A stretch of 64,000 bases of DNA from Paenibacillus sp. Soil750 (GTDB taxonomy: Bacteria > Bacillota > Bacilli > Paenibacillales > NBRC-103111), in NCBI RefSeq assembly GCF_001428045.1, contig NZ_LMSD01000001.1, positions 664,832 through 728,831 of the forward strand, read 5' to 3'. A program made the position numbers and the translations under genes. The notes below the pieces were generated by a model. That model was not told the DNA's origin. It saw nothing but the letters and a program-made list of their open reading frames with translations, and searched no databases. This document shows positions 44,034 through 52,077 of the stretch, one piece after another (the first letter of the stretch is position 1; every line of letters starts with the position of its first letter).

Positions 44034-45524
44034 ATGTCGCTTCGCCTGCGGCTTACGCTATGGTATTCAGGCATATTGGCTATCACGATGCTCCTTTTTG
44101 GCATTGTTCTCTATTTCTTCTTGAACTATTTCCTTTATGATCAAATTCGTCAAGATGTGAAAAGAGAGGCCGTCAACAGCTCCACTCGTATTCAGAAAAG
44201 CATTGCTCTTTCTCAGAAAGGGCTAGTTGTTGATCTTGAATTAGAAAGCAGAGATTTCTATTCCACCAATACTTTTTTACAATTATATAATATCGCGCTA
44301 AAGAGTTTTAACCGATCTCAGAATTTACAATATTATGATCAGACGCTGCCTATTGGCCAATCGACAATCGATAAACTGCAACGCCAAGTAGATAAACTTG
44401 AAGATGAGATTGGTTATTTTGAGAAGACGAAAATTCTTAATCAGGATTTTCTGATCTACCATCTAGGCCTAACAGATAATAAAGCACATCTCATTGGCAT
44501 TCTGCAATCAGCTGTGCCGATCGGCAGTTACGAGAGAACGGCTGTCACGCTGCGTTATACGCTTATCATTTGGGCTATTTTAACGATTATCGTCGCTGCC
44601 TCCTTAGGTTGGTTCTTGGCACGTAAGGTATTAAAACCAATTGAGCGAGTAATAGATGCTGCGAATCAAATCGAAAGCGGAGACGATCTTGAGAAGCGGA
44701 TTCATTACGATGGACCTCTAGATGAAATTGGCCGATTGACGAATACAATCAATGGCATGCTTGCCCGTATTCAAATTACGTATGTGGAATTAGATGAGGC
44801 CTACCGCGCACAGCGACGATTTGTATCGGATGCTTCACATGAGCTTAGGACTCCACTAACAACGATTCGTGGTAATGTGGATTTGTTGGAGAAAATGTGG
44901 AAGCAAACATCGGGGACCAAAGAATTAGCTACGCCAGATCAGGTTCAAATGTCTTTGGAAGCTATGCACGATATTGCCGGGGAAGCGCAACGAATGAGCA
45001 GATTAGTCAATGATTTACTCGCTCTTGCGAGGGCTGATGCGGGTGTTCTTATGGAGAAACATCCGATTGAGTTCAAGCCGCTAGTTCACGAAGTCGTAAG
45101 GAGGGCACAGCTGCTCGAGCATACGGCTGAATGGCAAGTGGGGAATCTTGATGCGCTCGAAGATGCCATGGTTCAAGGAAACCGAGATTACCTGCAGCAA
45201 TTGTTGTTCATCTTTATTGAAAATGCTTTTAAATATACACCTATGGGTTCCGTAACCATTGAGGCGATACGTAGAAACAGCTTTATTGGCATACGGATCT
45301 CAGATACTGGCATAGGGATGGATAAAGAAGATATTCCTCATATTTTCGATCGGTTCTATCGCGCGGATTTATCCAGAGGGGTTACGACGGGTACGGGGCT
45401 TGGTTTATCTATTGCCAAATGGATCATTGATGAGCATGATGGATCTGTGGAAGTCACCACTCGGAAGGACGAAGGAAGTACCTTTTTAATCTGGCTGCCG
45501 GCAAACTTCCCTCATGCCATATAA
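44034..45524 (+). CDS. Sensor histidine kinase with HAMP domain
   Basis: A 496-residue kinase. Helix 1 (about 12-33) and helix 2 (about 177-198) enclose a 145-residue extracellular domain of no recognised type. HAMP (ARKVLKPIERVIDAANQIESG), HisKA with His269 in DASHELRTPLTTIRGNVDLL, and an HATPase domain (FIENAFKYTP, ISDTGIGMDKEDIPHIFDRFYR, GTGLGLSIAKWII) follow. Paired with the preceding OmpR-type regulator. Confidence 0.93.
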   Translation: MSLRLRLTLWYSGILAITMLLFGIVLYFFLNYFLYDQIRQDVKREAVNSSTRIQKSIALSQKGLVVDLELESRDFYSTNTFLQLYNIALKSFNRSQNLQYYDQTLPIGQSTIDKLQRQVDKLEDEIGYFEKTKILNQDFLIYHLGLTDNKAHLIGILQSAVPIGSYERTAVTLRYTLIIWAILTIIVAASLGWFLARKVLKPIERVIDAANQIESGDDLEKRIHYDGPLDEIGRLTNTINGMLARIQITYVELDEAYRAQRRFVSDASHELRTPLTTIRGNVDLLEKMWKQTSGTKELATPDQVQMSLEAMHDIAGEAQRMSRLVNDLLALARADAGVLMEKHPIEFKPLVHEVVRRAQLLEHTAEWQVGNLDALEDAMVQGNRDYLQQLLFIFIENAFKYTPMGSVTIEAIRRNSFIGIRISDTGIGMDKEDIPHIFDRFYRADLSRGVTTGTGLGLSIAKWIIDEHDGSVEVTTRKDEGSTFLIWLPANFPHAI

Positions 45525-45570
45525 TCAGATATAATTAGAAGAAATACAACGGTTTAGGTAGGTGGAACAG

Positions 45571-46527
45571 ATGGAAGTTGTTCGAATATCCCCCAGAGGT
45601 TACTGTTATGGGGTTGTTGATGCTATGGCGCTCGCTATGCAAACTGCTAAAAATTTAAATCTTCCCAGACCTATATATATCTTAGGCATGATTGTTCATA
45701 ATGCGCATGTGACCGATTTCTTCAAAGAGGAAGGAGTCATCACGCTGGATGGCGAGAATCGCCTTGAGATTTTGCAGCAAGTGGAGACAGGGACTGTTAT
45801 TTTTACTGCACATGGGGTTTCTCCTGAGGTAAGACGTTTGGCGCGTGACAAAGGACTTACTGTTGTAGACGCAACATGTCCAGATGTAACGAAGACGCAT
45901 GATTTAATTCGTGAAAAAGTAGCAGACGGTTATGACATTATTTATATCGGGAAAAAAGGACATCCAGAGCCAGAAGGAGCTATTGGCGTAGCACCAGATC
46001 ATGTACATTTGATTGAGAAGCTGGAAGAGGCTGAGCTCCTTAATCTGAAGTCGAATCGAATCATCATTACGAATCAAACCACGATGAGTCAGTGGGATAT
46101 TAAACATATTATGAATCGGTTATTAACGCTTTTCCCAAAAGCTGAAATTCATAATGAAATATGCTTGGCAACGCAGGTTCGTCAAGAAGCCGTCGCGGAG
46201 CAGGCAAAAGAAGTGGATCTGGTCATTGTCGTTGGGGATCCGAAAAGCAACAATTCGAACCGCTTGGCTCAGGTTTCACAAGAGATCGCTGGTGTAATGG
46301 CTTACCGTATCTCAGACGTTTCTGAATTAAACAGAGAATGGTTGGCGAGTGTACGTAAAGTAGGTGTAACATCAGGGGCTTCCACGCCCACACCGATCAC
46401 CAAAGAGGTCATTACCTATTTAGAAAATTACGATGCGAAAGATGAAACCAGTTGGGAAATAAAACGTACTATTAATATGAAGAAACTAATTCCCCCTGTT
46501 AAATCCAAAGCAGCAAGTACCGTGTAA
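45571..46527 (+). CDS. ispH: 4-hydroxy-3-methylbut-2-enyl diphosphate reductase
   Basis: A 318-residue iron-sulfur enzyme, the last step of the non-mevalonate (MEP) route to IPP and DMAPP. ATG 45571 (AGGTGG upstream) is preferred to GTG 45562. Three cluster cysteines are visible: Cys12 ([10 protein letters not shown]), one near 101 ([11 protein letters not shown]) and one near 198 ([11 protein letters not shown]). Other marks are [27 protein letters not shown] and [14 protein letters not shown]. Probably expressed with the DUF2062 gene downstream. Confidence 0.95.
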   Translation: MEVVRISPRGYCYGVVDAMALAMQTAKNLNLPRPIYILGMIVHNAHVTDFFKEEGVITLDGENRLEILQQVETGTVIFTAHGVSPEVRRLARDKGLTVVDATCPDVTKTHDLIREKVADGYDIIYIGKKGHPEPEGAIGVAPDHVHLIEKLEEAELLNLKSNRIIITNQTTMSQWDIKHIMNRLLTLFPKAEIHNEICLATQVRQEAVAEQAKEVDLVIVVGDPKSNNSNRLAQVSQEIAGVMAYRISDVSELNREWLASVRKVGVTSGASTPTPITKEVITYLENYDAKDETSWEIKRTINMKKLIPPVKSKAASTV

Positions 46528-46590
46528 TTCCTGCTTATTCCACTCGACGGGATTGAAACTAGCATGCAAAGTACTCAGAAGGTGAAAATG

Positions 46591-47103
46591 ATGAAAGCTC
46601 GCTACGATTGGAAAAGTACTAAACGTTGGTTCAAATTCAAATATTTACTTCTTTTACGTGCCAAGGGCGGTCCTTCCATGGTAGCAAGAGGCTTTTCGAT
46701 TGGTCTATTCGTTGAGATGTTCACATTACCGACTGCAGGGTTTGCGTTTGTTCTTATCTTTCCATTGGTTTACCTACTGAGAGCAAACTTGCCTGCGGCT
46801 TTAATTGGCTTTGTGTTCGGTAAAGTCATCTATATACCTTTTTCCATTCTTAATAAGCAGGTCGGGGAATATTTAGTGCCGAAGCATTTTAAGATCTATC
46901 TGATCCACCATCTACCGCATCTCCTCTCTAATATTATTCGCAGCGGTTTGGATTTAATTGTCGGTGGGATGGTCGTTGGTCTTTTCCTTGGTATTATTGC
47001 TTATTTCCCAGTCGTGCTTCTGCTCAAGTACCACACGAATCGCCGTAAAGAAAAACGTAGAATACGTAAAGATCAGTTAGCTCCTGGTGAATCAAAAGAA
47101 TAG
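46591..47103 (+). CDS. DUF2062 membrane protein
   Basis: A 170-residue protein with three to four hydrophobic segments and a basic C-terminus (NRRKEKRRIRKDQ). Starts at ATG 46591 or 46588 after AAGGTG; upstream ATG 46564 has no ribosome site. The N-terminal amphipathic block (WFKFKYLLLLRAKGGPSMVARGFSIGLFVEMF) is the DUF2062 signature. The family occurs stand-alone or fused to glycosyltransferases, and no enzymatic role is known. It lies 63 bases after ispH. Confidence 0.8.
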   Translation: MKARYDWKSTKRWFKFKYLLLLRAKGGPSMVARGFSIGLFVEMFTLPTAGFAFVLIFPLVYLLRANLPAALIGFVFGKVIYIPFSILNKQVGEYLVPKHFKIYLIHHLPHLLSNIIRSGLDLIVGGMVVGLFLGIIAYFPVVLLLKYHTNRRKEKRRIRKDQLAPGESKE

Positions 47104-47111
47104 GTAATAAA

Positions 47112-47148
47112 TTAGCGCTTGACGAATTCTCGTCGAGCGTTGTATATT
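47112..47148 (+). promoter_or_regulatory. DAHP synthase promoter with overlapping dyad operator
   Basis: TTGACG (47119-47124), 18-base spacer, TATATT (47143-47148). An imperfect dyad GCGCTTGACGA/TCGTCGAGCGT around AATTC covers the -35 and spacer, a typical position for a repressor. Confidence 0.5.
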
Positions 47149-47161
47149 TACTTTAGCGGTT

Positions 47162-47199
47162 AAAAGCATAAAAGCGTAGAAGCGAACAAGCGTTGAAGC
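47162..47199 (+). repeat. Five-copy 8-bp periodic repeat in the DAHP synthase leader
   Basis: AAGC starts at 47164, 47172, 47180, 47188 and 47196, exactly eight bases apart, with consensus AAGCGNNN. It lies at the start of the predicted untranslated leader. Confidence 0.75.
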
Positions 47200-47257
47200 A
47201 TGTCAGTGGACTGATAATCAATTATCCCATAATAAATGAAATAGGAGCGTGGATCAC

Positions 47258-48301
47258 ATGATCGCAATTACATCAAACAAAACTTCGGATGAGCGTATTC
47301 AGGAAATTGTGCAATTTATCGAAAAGCAAGGGGTTCAAGCGCATGTTTCCAAAGGTGAGGATCGTACAGTAATTGGGATCATTGGTCAAGCGGATCCGAA
47401 ATTAGCGGAACAACTTCGTCAAATGTCTGGCGTTGAGCAAGTTGTGAAAATCTCGAAGTCTTACAAGCTGGCTAGTCGTGATTTCCATCCTGCTGATACG
47501 GTTATTTCTATTAAAGGTGTTGAAATCGGCGGTGAACAACTTGTCGTCATGGGTGGCCCTTGCGCAGTTGAAACGCCGGAGCAGATCGATGAGATTGCTC
47601 GCTTAGTGAAAGCAGCTGGCGGGCAGGTGCTCCGCGGCGGTGCTTTTAAACCAAGAACAGGTCCATACAGCTTCCAAGGTGTTGGTGTGGAAGGTCTGAT
47701 CATGATGGCTGAAGCGGGTAAGAAACACGGCCTACTTACGATTACAGAAGTCATGACACCGGAGTACGTGGATGTATGTGCGGAATACGCGGACATTCTG
47801 CAAGTAGGTACGCGTAATATGCAAAACTTTGATCTACTTCGCAAATTAGGAACGATTCAAACGCCAGTTTTGCTTAAACGTGGATTCAGCTCGACGTATG
47901 ATGAATTCTTGAATGCTGCTGAGTACATTCTTGCAGGCGGTAATCCGAACGTTATGCTATGTGAGCGCGGAATCCGTACATTCGAAACCTACACACGAAA
48001 TACGTTAGATTTATCAGCAATCCCAGTACTTAAATCGTTGAGTCACTTGCCGGTTATCTCAGATCCAAGTCATGGAACAGGACGCAGAGAGTTGGTAGTT
48101 CCAATGACGAAAGCATCTGTTGCAGCTGGAGCGGACGGATTAATCATCGAAATGCATACAGATCCGGACAATTCAATGACAGGAGACGGCGTACAATCGT
48201 TGTTCCCAGATCAATTTGCCCATTTGCTATCTGATCTTGAGAAGCTTGCTCCATTACTTGGTAAGAAGTTTGATACGAAGAAAGAAGCCATTTTGGCGTA
48301 A
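47258..48301 (+). CDS. aroF: DAHP synthase, type I-beta with N-terminal ferredoxin-like domain
   Basis: A 347-residue enzyme joining phosphoenolpyruvate and erythrose 4-phosphate at the start of the shikimate pathway. ATG 47258 follows AGGAG at 47243-47247. Residues 1-70 are the ferredoxin-like regulatory domain found in the Thermotoga-type enzyme, where it mediates inhibition by aromatic amino acids. The barrel carries GGPCAVETPEQ, LRGGAFKPRTGPYSFQG, QVGTRNMQNF, LLKRGF, LCERGIRTFE and SDPSHGTGRREL. Controlled perhaps by the dyad and the periodic repeat upstream. Monocistronic. Confidence 0.95.
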   Translation: MIAITSNKTSDERIQEIVQFIEKQGVQAHVSKGEDRTVIGIIGQADPKLAEQLRQMSGVEQVVKISKSYKLASRDFHPADTVISIKGVEIGGEQLVVMGGPCAVETPEQIDEIARLVKAAGGQVLRGGAFKPRTGPYSFQGVGVEGLIMMAEAGKKHGLLTITEVMTPEYVDVCAEYADILQVGTRNMQNFDLLRKLGTIQTPVLLKRGFSSTYDEFLNAAEYILAGGNPNVMLCERGIRTFETYTRNTLDLSAIPVLKSLSHLPVISDPSHGTGRRELVVPMTKASVAAGADGLIIEMHTDPDNSMTGDGVQSLFPDQFAHLLSDLEKLAPLLGKKFDTKKEAILA

Positions 48302-48387
48302 TATACGGTTTTCATAGGAAGGGGTTTCTTCAGAAATGGGGAAACCTTTTTCCTGTTTTTGGATTTATGGCAATTGTGGGAAAATAG

Positions 48388-48404
48388 TGTAAGAATAGCT
48401 TACA
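48388..48404 (+). promoter_or_regulatory. Perfect GlnR/TnrA box upstream of glnA
   Basis: TGTAAGAATAGCTTACA fits TGTNAN7TNACA at all defined positions. Confidence 0.8.
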
Positions 48405-48421
48405 CTCCTTTAAAAAATACC

Positions 48422-48438
48422 TGACATAAGTATTGACT
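48422..48438 (+). promoter_or_regulatory. Second, degenerate GlnR/TnrA box over the glnA -35
   Basis: TGACATAAGTATTGACT matches the same consensus with two mismatches and overlaps the -35 hexamer, the location expected for repression. Confidence 0.5.
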
Positions 48439-48462
48439 GTGTTAGAGGAATCGCTATATAAT
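48433..48462 (+). promoter_or_regulatory. SigA promoter of glnA
   Basis: TTGACT (48433-48438), 18-base spacer, TATAAT (48457-48462). Confidence 0.8.
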
Positions 48463-48541
48463 ATGTGAAAGAAAACAAGCAAAAGAAGAACATTAATCAT
48501 GCAAAGTACGTTGAATGTACGGAAATGGGAGGGTTTTTTAA

Positions 48542-49966
48542 ATGTCAGTTCAAAACGTGTTGAACCTTATCAAGGAAAAGAATATTGAGTGGGTAGATTT
48601 TCGTTTCGTAGGTCTTGCCGGTAAAGCACAACATATCTCACTACCAGCTACTGAAGTAGATGAAGAAACTTTCGTGAATGGCGTAGCTTTCGACGGTTCG
48701 TCCATCCCAGGATTCCGTGGTATTGAACAATCTGACATGGTAATGATGCCAGATACGGAAACCGCTTATGTGGATCCTTTCACAGCACACCCTACTTTGA
48801 TTATTATGAGCAACATCCATACACCTGAAGGCGACCGTTATGACCGTGATCCACGTAGCATCGCTCAAAAGGCTGAAGAATATTTGCAAACAACAGGCGT
48901 TGGTACAACAGCATACTTCGCACCAGAATCCGAATTCTTCATCTTTGATGATGTTCGTTTCGAAAATGGTATGAACAAATCCTACTTCGAAGTTGATTCC
49001 GAAGAAGCTGGTTGGAACACAGCTCGTAAAGAAGAAGGCGGCAACCTTGCTTATAAAGTTCCAGTAAAAGGCGGTTACGTTCCAGTAGCTCCTATGGATT
49101 CTCAACAAGATATCCGTTCCGAAATGTGTAATAAGCTTGCTGATGCAGGTCTTCGCATTGAGCGTCATCACCATGAAGTGGCAACAGCTGGTCAAGCTGA
49201 AATCAACTTCCGTTTTGACACATTGACTAAAACAGCAGACAACCTGCTTAAATACAAGTACATCGTTGCTAACACAGCGAGAGAATACGGTAAAGTAGCT
49301 ACATTCATGCCGAAACCACTATTTGGTGACAACGGTAGCGGAATGCACGTTCATATGTCCATTTTCAACGAAGGTAACCCTTTGTTCTACGAAAAAGGCG
49401 CATATGCTAACCTTTCCGAAATGGCTATTAACTACATCGGTGGTATCCTGTATCACGCTCCAGCGTTGATCGCGATCACAAACCCAAGTACAAACTCCTT
49501 CAAACGTCTAGTTCCTGGTTACGAAGCTCCGGTAAACCTTGTATTCTCCAAAGGTAACCGTTCAGCAGCAGTTCGTATTCCAATCGCAGCTGTGACACCT
49601 AAGGGTTGTCGTATTGAGTTCCGTACACCAGACAGCACAGCTAACCCATACCTTGCTTTCGCAGCAATGTTGATGGCTGGTCTTGACGGTATCAAAAAGA
49701 AAATCGATCCACGTGCCCTTGGATACGGTCCTTTCGATACTAACATCTATGAAATGTCAGATGCTGAGAAAGCTGAGATCCGCAGCGTTCCTGGTACATT
49801 AGACGAAGCTTTGGATGCTCTTGCAGCTGATTCCGACTTCTTGCTTGAAGGCGGCGTATTCACACAAGATTTCATCGATAACTACATCGACTTGAAACGT
49901 GGCGAAGCGAAACAAGTTGCAATCCGTATTCACCCACACGAGTACAACCTTTACTTCGATTGCTAA
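48542..49966 (+). CDS. glnA: Glutamine synthetase type I, beta subgroup
   Basis: A 474-residue dodecameric enzyme making glutamine from glutamate and ammonia. GGGAGGG precedes ATG 48542. Active-site segments: FDGSSIPGFRG, APESEFFIFD, GQAEINFRFDTL, NGSGMHVHMSIF, NRSAAVRIPI and IEFRTPDSTANPYLAF. Length and the insert around GGNLAYKVPVKGGYVPVAP are those of the beta subgroup (E. coli, cyanobacteria); the usual Firmicute enzyme is the shorter alpha type of about 444 residues. Tyr403 (NIYEMSD) aligns with the adenylylated tyrosine of E. coli. No glnR gene precedes it, unlike B. subtilis glnRA, but GlnR-type boxes do. Confidence 0.95.
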   Translation: MSVQNVLNLIKEKNIEWVDFRFVGLAGKAQHISLPATEVDEETFVNGVAFDGSSIPGFRGIEQSDMVMMPDTETAYVDPFTAHPTLIIMSNIHTPEGDRYDRDPRSIAQKAEEYLQTTGVGTTAYFAPESEFFIFDDVRFENGMNKSYFEVDSEEAGWNTARKEEGGNLAYKVPVKGGYVPVAPMDSQQDIRSEMCNKLADAGLRIERHHHEVATAGQAEINFRFDTLTKTADNLLKYKYIVANTAREYGKVATFMPKPLFGDNGSGMHVHMSIFNEGNPLFYEKGAYANLSEMAINYIGGILYHAPALIAITNPSTNSFKRLVPGYEAPVNLVFSKGNRSAAVRIPIAAVTPKGCRIEFRTPDSTANPYLAFAAMLMAGLDGIKKKIDPRALGYGPFDTNIYEMSDAEKAEIRSVPGTLDEALDALAADSDFLLEGGVFTQDFIDNYIDLKRGEAKQVAIRIHPHEYNLYFDC

Positions 49967-49996
49967 TCTTTAGCACTTATACGATATGATAATAGG

Positions 49997-50040
49997 AACT
50001 GCCCCTTCATAGGACGCTATGGAGGAGCAGTTTTCTTTTT
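49997..50040 (+). terminator. Intrinsic terminator of glnA
   Basis: AACTGC-CCT-CATAG/CTATG-AGG-GCAGTT arms with small mismatches, then T-rich tail. Confidence 0.85.
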
Positions 50041-50060
50041 AAAGGAAGGAAGAATTAACG

Positions 50061-50618
50061 ATGAAAATTGCGATTGTTGCAGGAAGCAATCATGGAGCTG
50101 CTACGAGTACAAGACTTGCCACATATATTCAGCATTTGGCAACACAAAATCAACATGAAGTAACACTAATAGATTTATACAAGACGCCGTTACCTTTCTA
50201 TACACCTGAAGATGATGGAAAGGACCACCAAGCACTTGGAGCTTTTAAACAGGCGATGTTGTCCGCCGATGCAATTGTCTTGGCAACGCCTGAGTATCAT
50301 AGTGGAATGTCCGGTGTGCTCAAAAATGCGCTGGATCATGTTGGACAGGATCATTTCCATAACAAAGCTGTGCTATCCGTCAGCTCCTCAGGCGGAGCGG
50401 TAGCTGTCAGCTCGCTGACCCAGATGCAGACGACCGTCCGCAATCTACATGGGATTAACAGTCCGGAGTGGATTTCGATTGGTGGCGATCAACGCAAGAG
50501 CTTCCGCGAAGACGCCCTCTTCGAAGACATTCATCCAGATGTCGATAAGCGAGTGCGACGTGTTGTTGGATCCTTCCTACAGCTAGCTGAGCAGCTCGTG
50601 GGATCAGCGAAATTATAA
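50061..50618 (+). CDS. NADPH-dependent FMN reductase / azoreductase-like flavoprotein
   Basis: A 185-residue flavodoxin-like reductase. The phosphate loop is VAGSNHGAATSTRLA, and TPEYHSGMSGVLKNALDHV is the conserved YhdA/ChrR-type motif. Predicted to reduce FMN-dependent substrates such as quinones or azo compounds; the substrate is not shown by sequence. AAAGGAAGGAAG precedes ATG 50061. It is distinct from the SsuE-like protein at 4823. Confidence 0.85.
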   Translation: MKIAIVAGSNHGAATSTRLATYIQHLATQNQHEVTLIDLYKTPLPFYTPEDDGKDHQALGAFKQAMLSADAIVLATPEYHSGMSGVLKNALDHVGQDHFHNKAVLSVSSSGGAVAVSSLTQMQTTVRNLHGINSPEWISIGGDQRKSFREDALFEDIHPDVDKRVRRVVGSFLQLAEQLVGSAKL

Positions 50619-50636
50619 CGTTTGGCACCCATGTGA

Positions 50637-50674
50637 ATACAAATAACCAAGTCACTAGACTTGGTTATTTGTAT
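50637..50674. terminator. Perfect 17-bp inverted repeat, probable terminator
   Basis: Arms ATACAAATAACCAAGTC and its exact complement enclose ACTA. AT-rich flanks and position after the flavin reductase stop suggest a bidirectional terminator. Confidence 0.75.
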
Positions 50675-50737
50675 TTCTACATACTTTTGACACATTTATA
50701 TGGTACAGTATGGAAAAAAATGAACGGTGGGGAGATC

Positions 50738-52066
50738 ATGGGAGTCCAGTGGACCAGCAAGGAAGTTGTTCATCTTTTACTGCGTGCGGGATTTGGTGTG
50801 GCGAAGGAAGAAGTTGCAGCTTGCTTGGCGCTAGGACGGGAAGAAACAGTTCGGCGCTTAGTAACGGGTGAATCGTTGATCGACAAAGCTCCGGAGCTAG
50901 CTTCCTTTGACCAGTTTCATACGGACGGGAAGAAAGCTTTGGATCCGCTCTTGCTAGTAGATCAACAGATGTACTGGCTTTATCGGATGGTGAACTCACC
51001 TACGCCGCTCATCGAGAAGATGACGTTGTTTTGGCATGGACATTTCGCGACGGCGAATTATAAAGTGAAAGATGCGTCGCTCATGGTGAAGCAAAATGAA
51101 CTGTTCCGTCAATATGCATTGGGGAATTTCAAAGAGCTGCTTATCGAAATCGGCAAGGACCCTGCCATGATGATTTGGCTGGATGTGAACCAGAATAAGA
51201 AGGGGAAGCCGAATGAGAATTACGCCCGTGAGGTGATGGAGTTATTCACACTTGGCATCGGTCACTACACCGAAACGGATGTGAAGGAATCTGCGCGCGC
51301 TTTTACAGGCTGGACGTACAATAAAAATGATCATAAGGTCAACTACAATGCCAAACAGCACGATAACGATGCCAAGACATTGCTCGGGGAAAGCGGGAAA
51401 TTAGATGCAGACGATGTAATTGATATCTTATTTCATCAACAAGCATTGCCAACGTTTCTAGCGACGAAGTTGTTGAACTATTTTGCAACGGACACACCGT
51501 CCGATCGTTGGATTCAGACCATTGCTGGATTAATTACACAGAAGAATACGGTGGGGGAAGTGCTTCAGGCACTATTCCTTTCCGATGAATTCTACGCGGA
51601 TACCAATCGGATGTCGCTTATTAAAACACCAGCAGATTATGTAGCGGGTATCCTGAAATGCTGCGAGCTCTCCGTCGCCAAGGGGCATGCCCAAGCGATG
51701 CGAAAGATGGGGCAGGAACTATTCGTCCCTCCCGATGTTGCAGGCTGGAGAGGTGGTGCCTCTTGGCTCACAACGAACTGTTTATTGGCAAGGTACCAGT
51801 TCGCTGAGGGAATCGCGAAGCAAATGAACGGACAACAGCTGAATGCGTCAGCGTTCAAACCGAATCAAGTGGAGTCACCTATGGAGTGGGCGAAGCTCTA
51901 TGCAGAGCTCATGGGGATCTCGGACTTATCCGAACAAACACAGGCGAGCTTGCGTGCTTACGCAGATGACACCATTGTACATACAAACCAAACAAAGCAA
52001 AAACTAACCGGCTTACGAGGTCTCCTGCAGCTTGTTTTGATTAGTCCTGAAGCTCAGATGAAATAG
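50738..52066 (+). CDS. DUF1800 family protein
   Basis: A 442-residue protein, start ATG 50738 after GGTGGGGAG; earlier in-frame ATGs lie in or next to the inverted repeat. The family signature is clear: HLLLRAGFG near the N-terminus, MTLFWHGHFA, and NENYAREVMELFTLGIGHYTETDVKESARAFTGWTYN (in pieces). No signal peptide is evident. DUF1800 genes are usually followed by a DUF1501 gene, as here (11 bases downstream). The biochemical role is unknown. Confidence 0.88.
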   Translation: MGVQWTSKEVVHLLLRAGFGVAKEEVAACLALGREETVRRLVTGESLIDKAPELASFDQFHTDGKKALDPLLLVDQQMYWLYRMVNSPTPLIEKMTLFWHGHFATANYKVKDASLMVKQNELFRQYALGNFKELLIEIGKDPAMMIWLDVNQNKKGKPNENYAREVMELFTLGIGHYTETDVKESARAFTGWTYNKNDHKVNYNAKQHDNDAKTLLGESGKLDADDVIDILFHQQALPTFLATKLLNYFATDTPSDRWIQTIAGLITQKNTVGEVLQALFLSDEFYADTNRMSLIKTPADYVAGILKCCELSVAKGHAQAMRKMGQELFVPPDVAGWRGGASWLTTNCLLARYQFAEGIAKQMNGQQLNASAFKPNQVESPMEWAKLYAELMGISDLSEQTQASLRAYADDTIVHTNQTKQKLTGLRGLLQLVLISPEAQMK

Positions 52067-52077
52067 GGGGGAAACTT

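Noticed and set aside
47164..47199. TRAP binding site in the DAHP synthase leader
   Set aside because: TRAP sites are G/U-AG triplets two or three bases apart; the repeats here are AAGC at eight-base period.
48641..49195. Open frame of 184 codons antisense to glnA
   Set aside because: It lies entirely within glnA, whose codon pattern and motifs are unambiguous; the antisense product has atypical composition.
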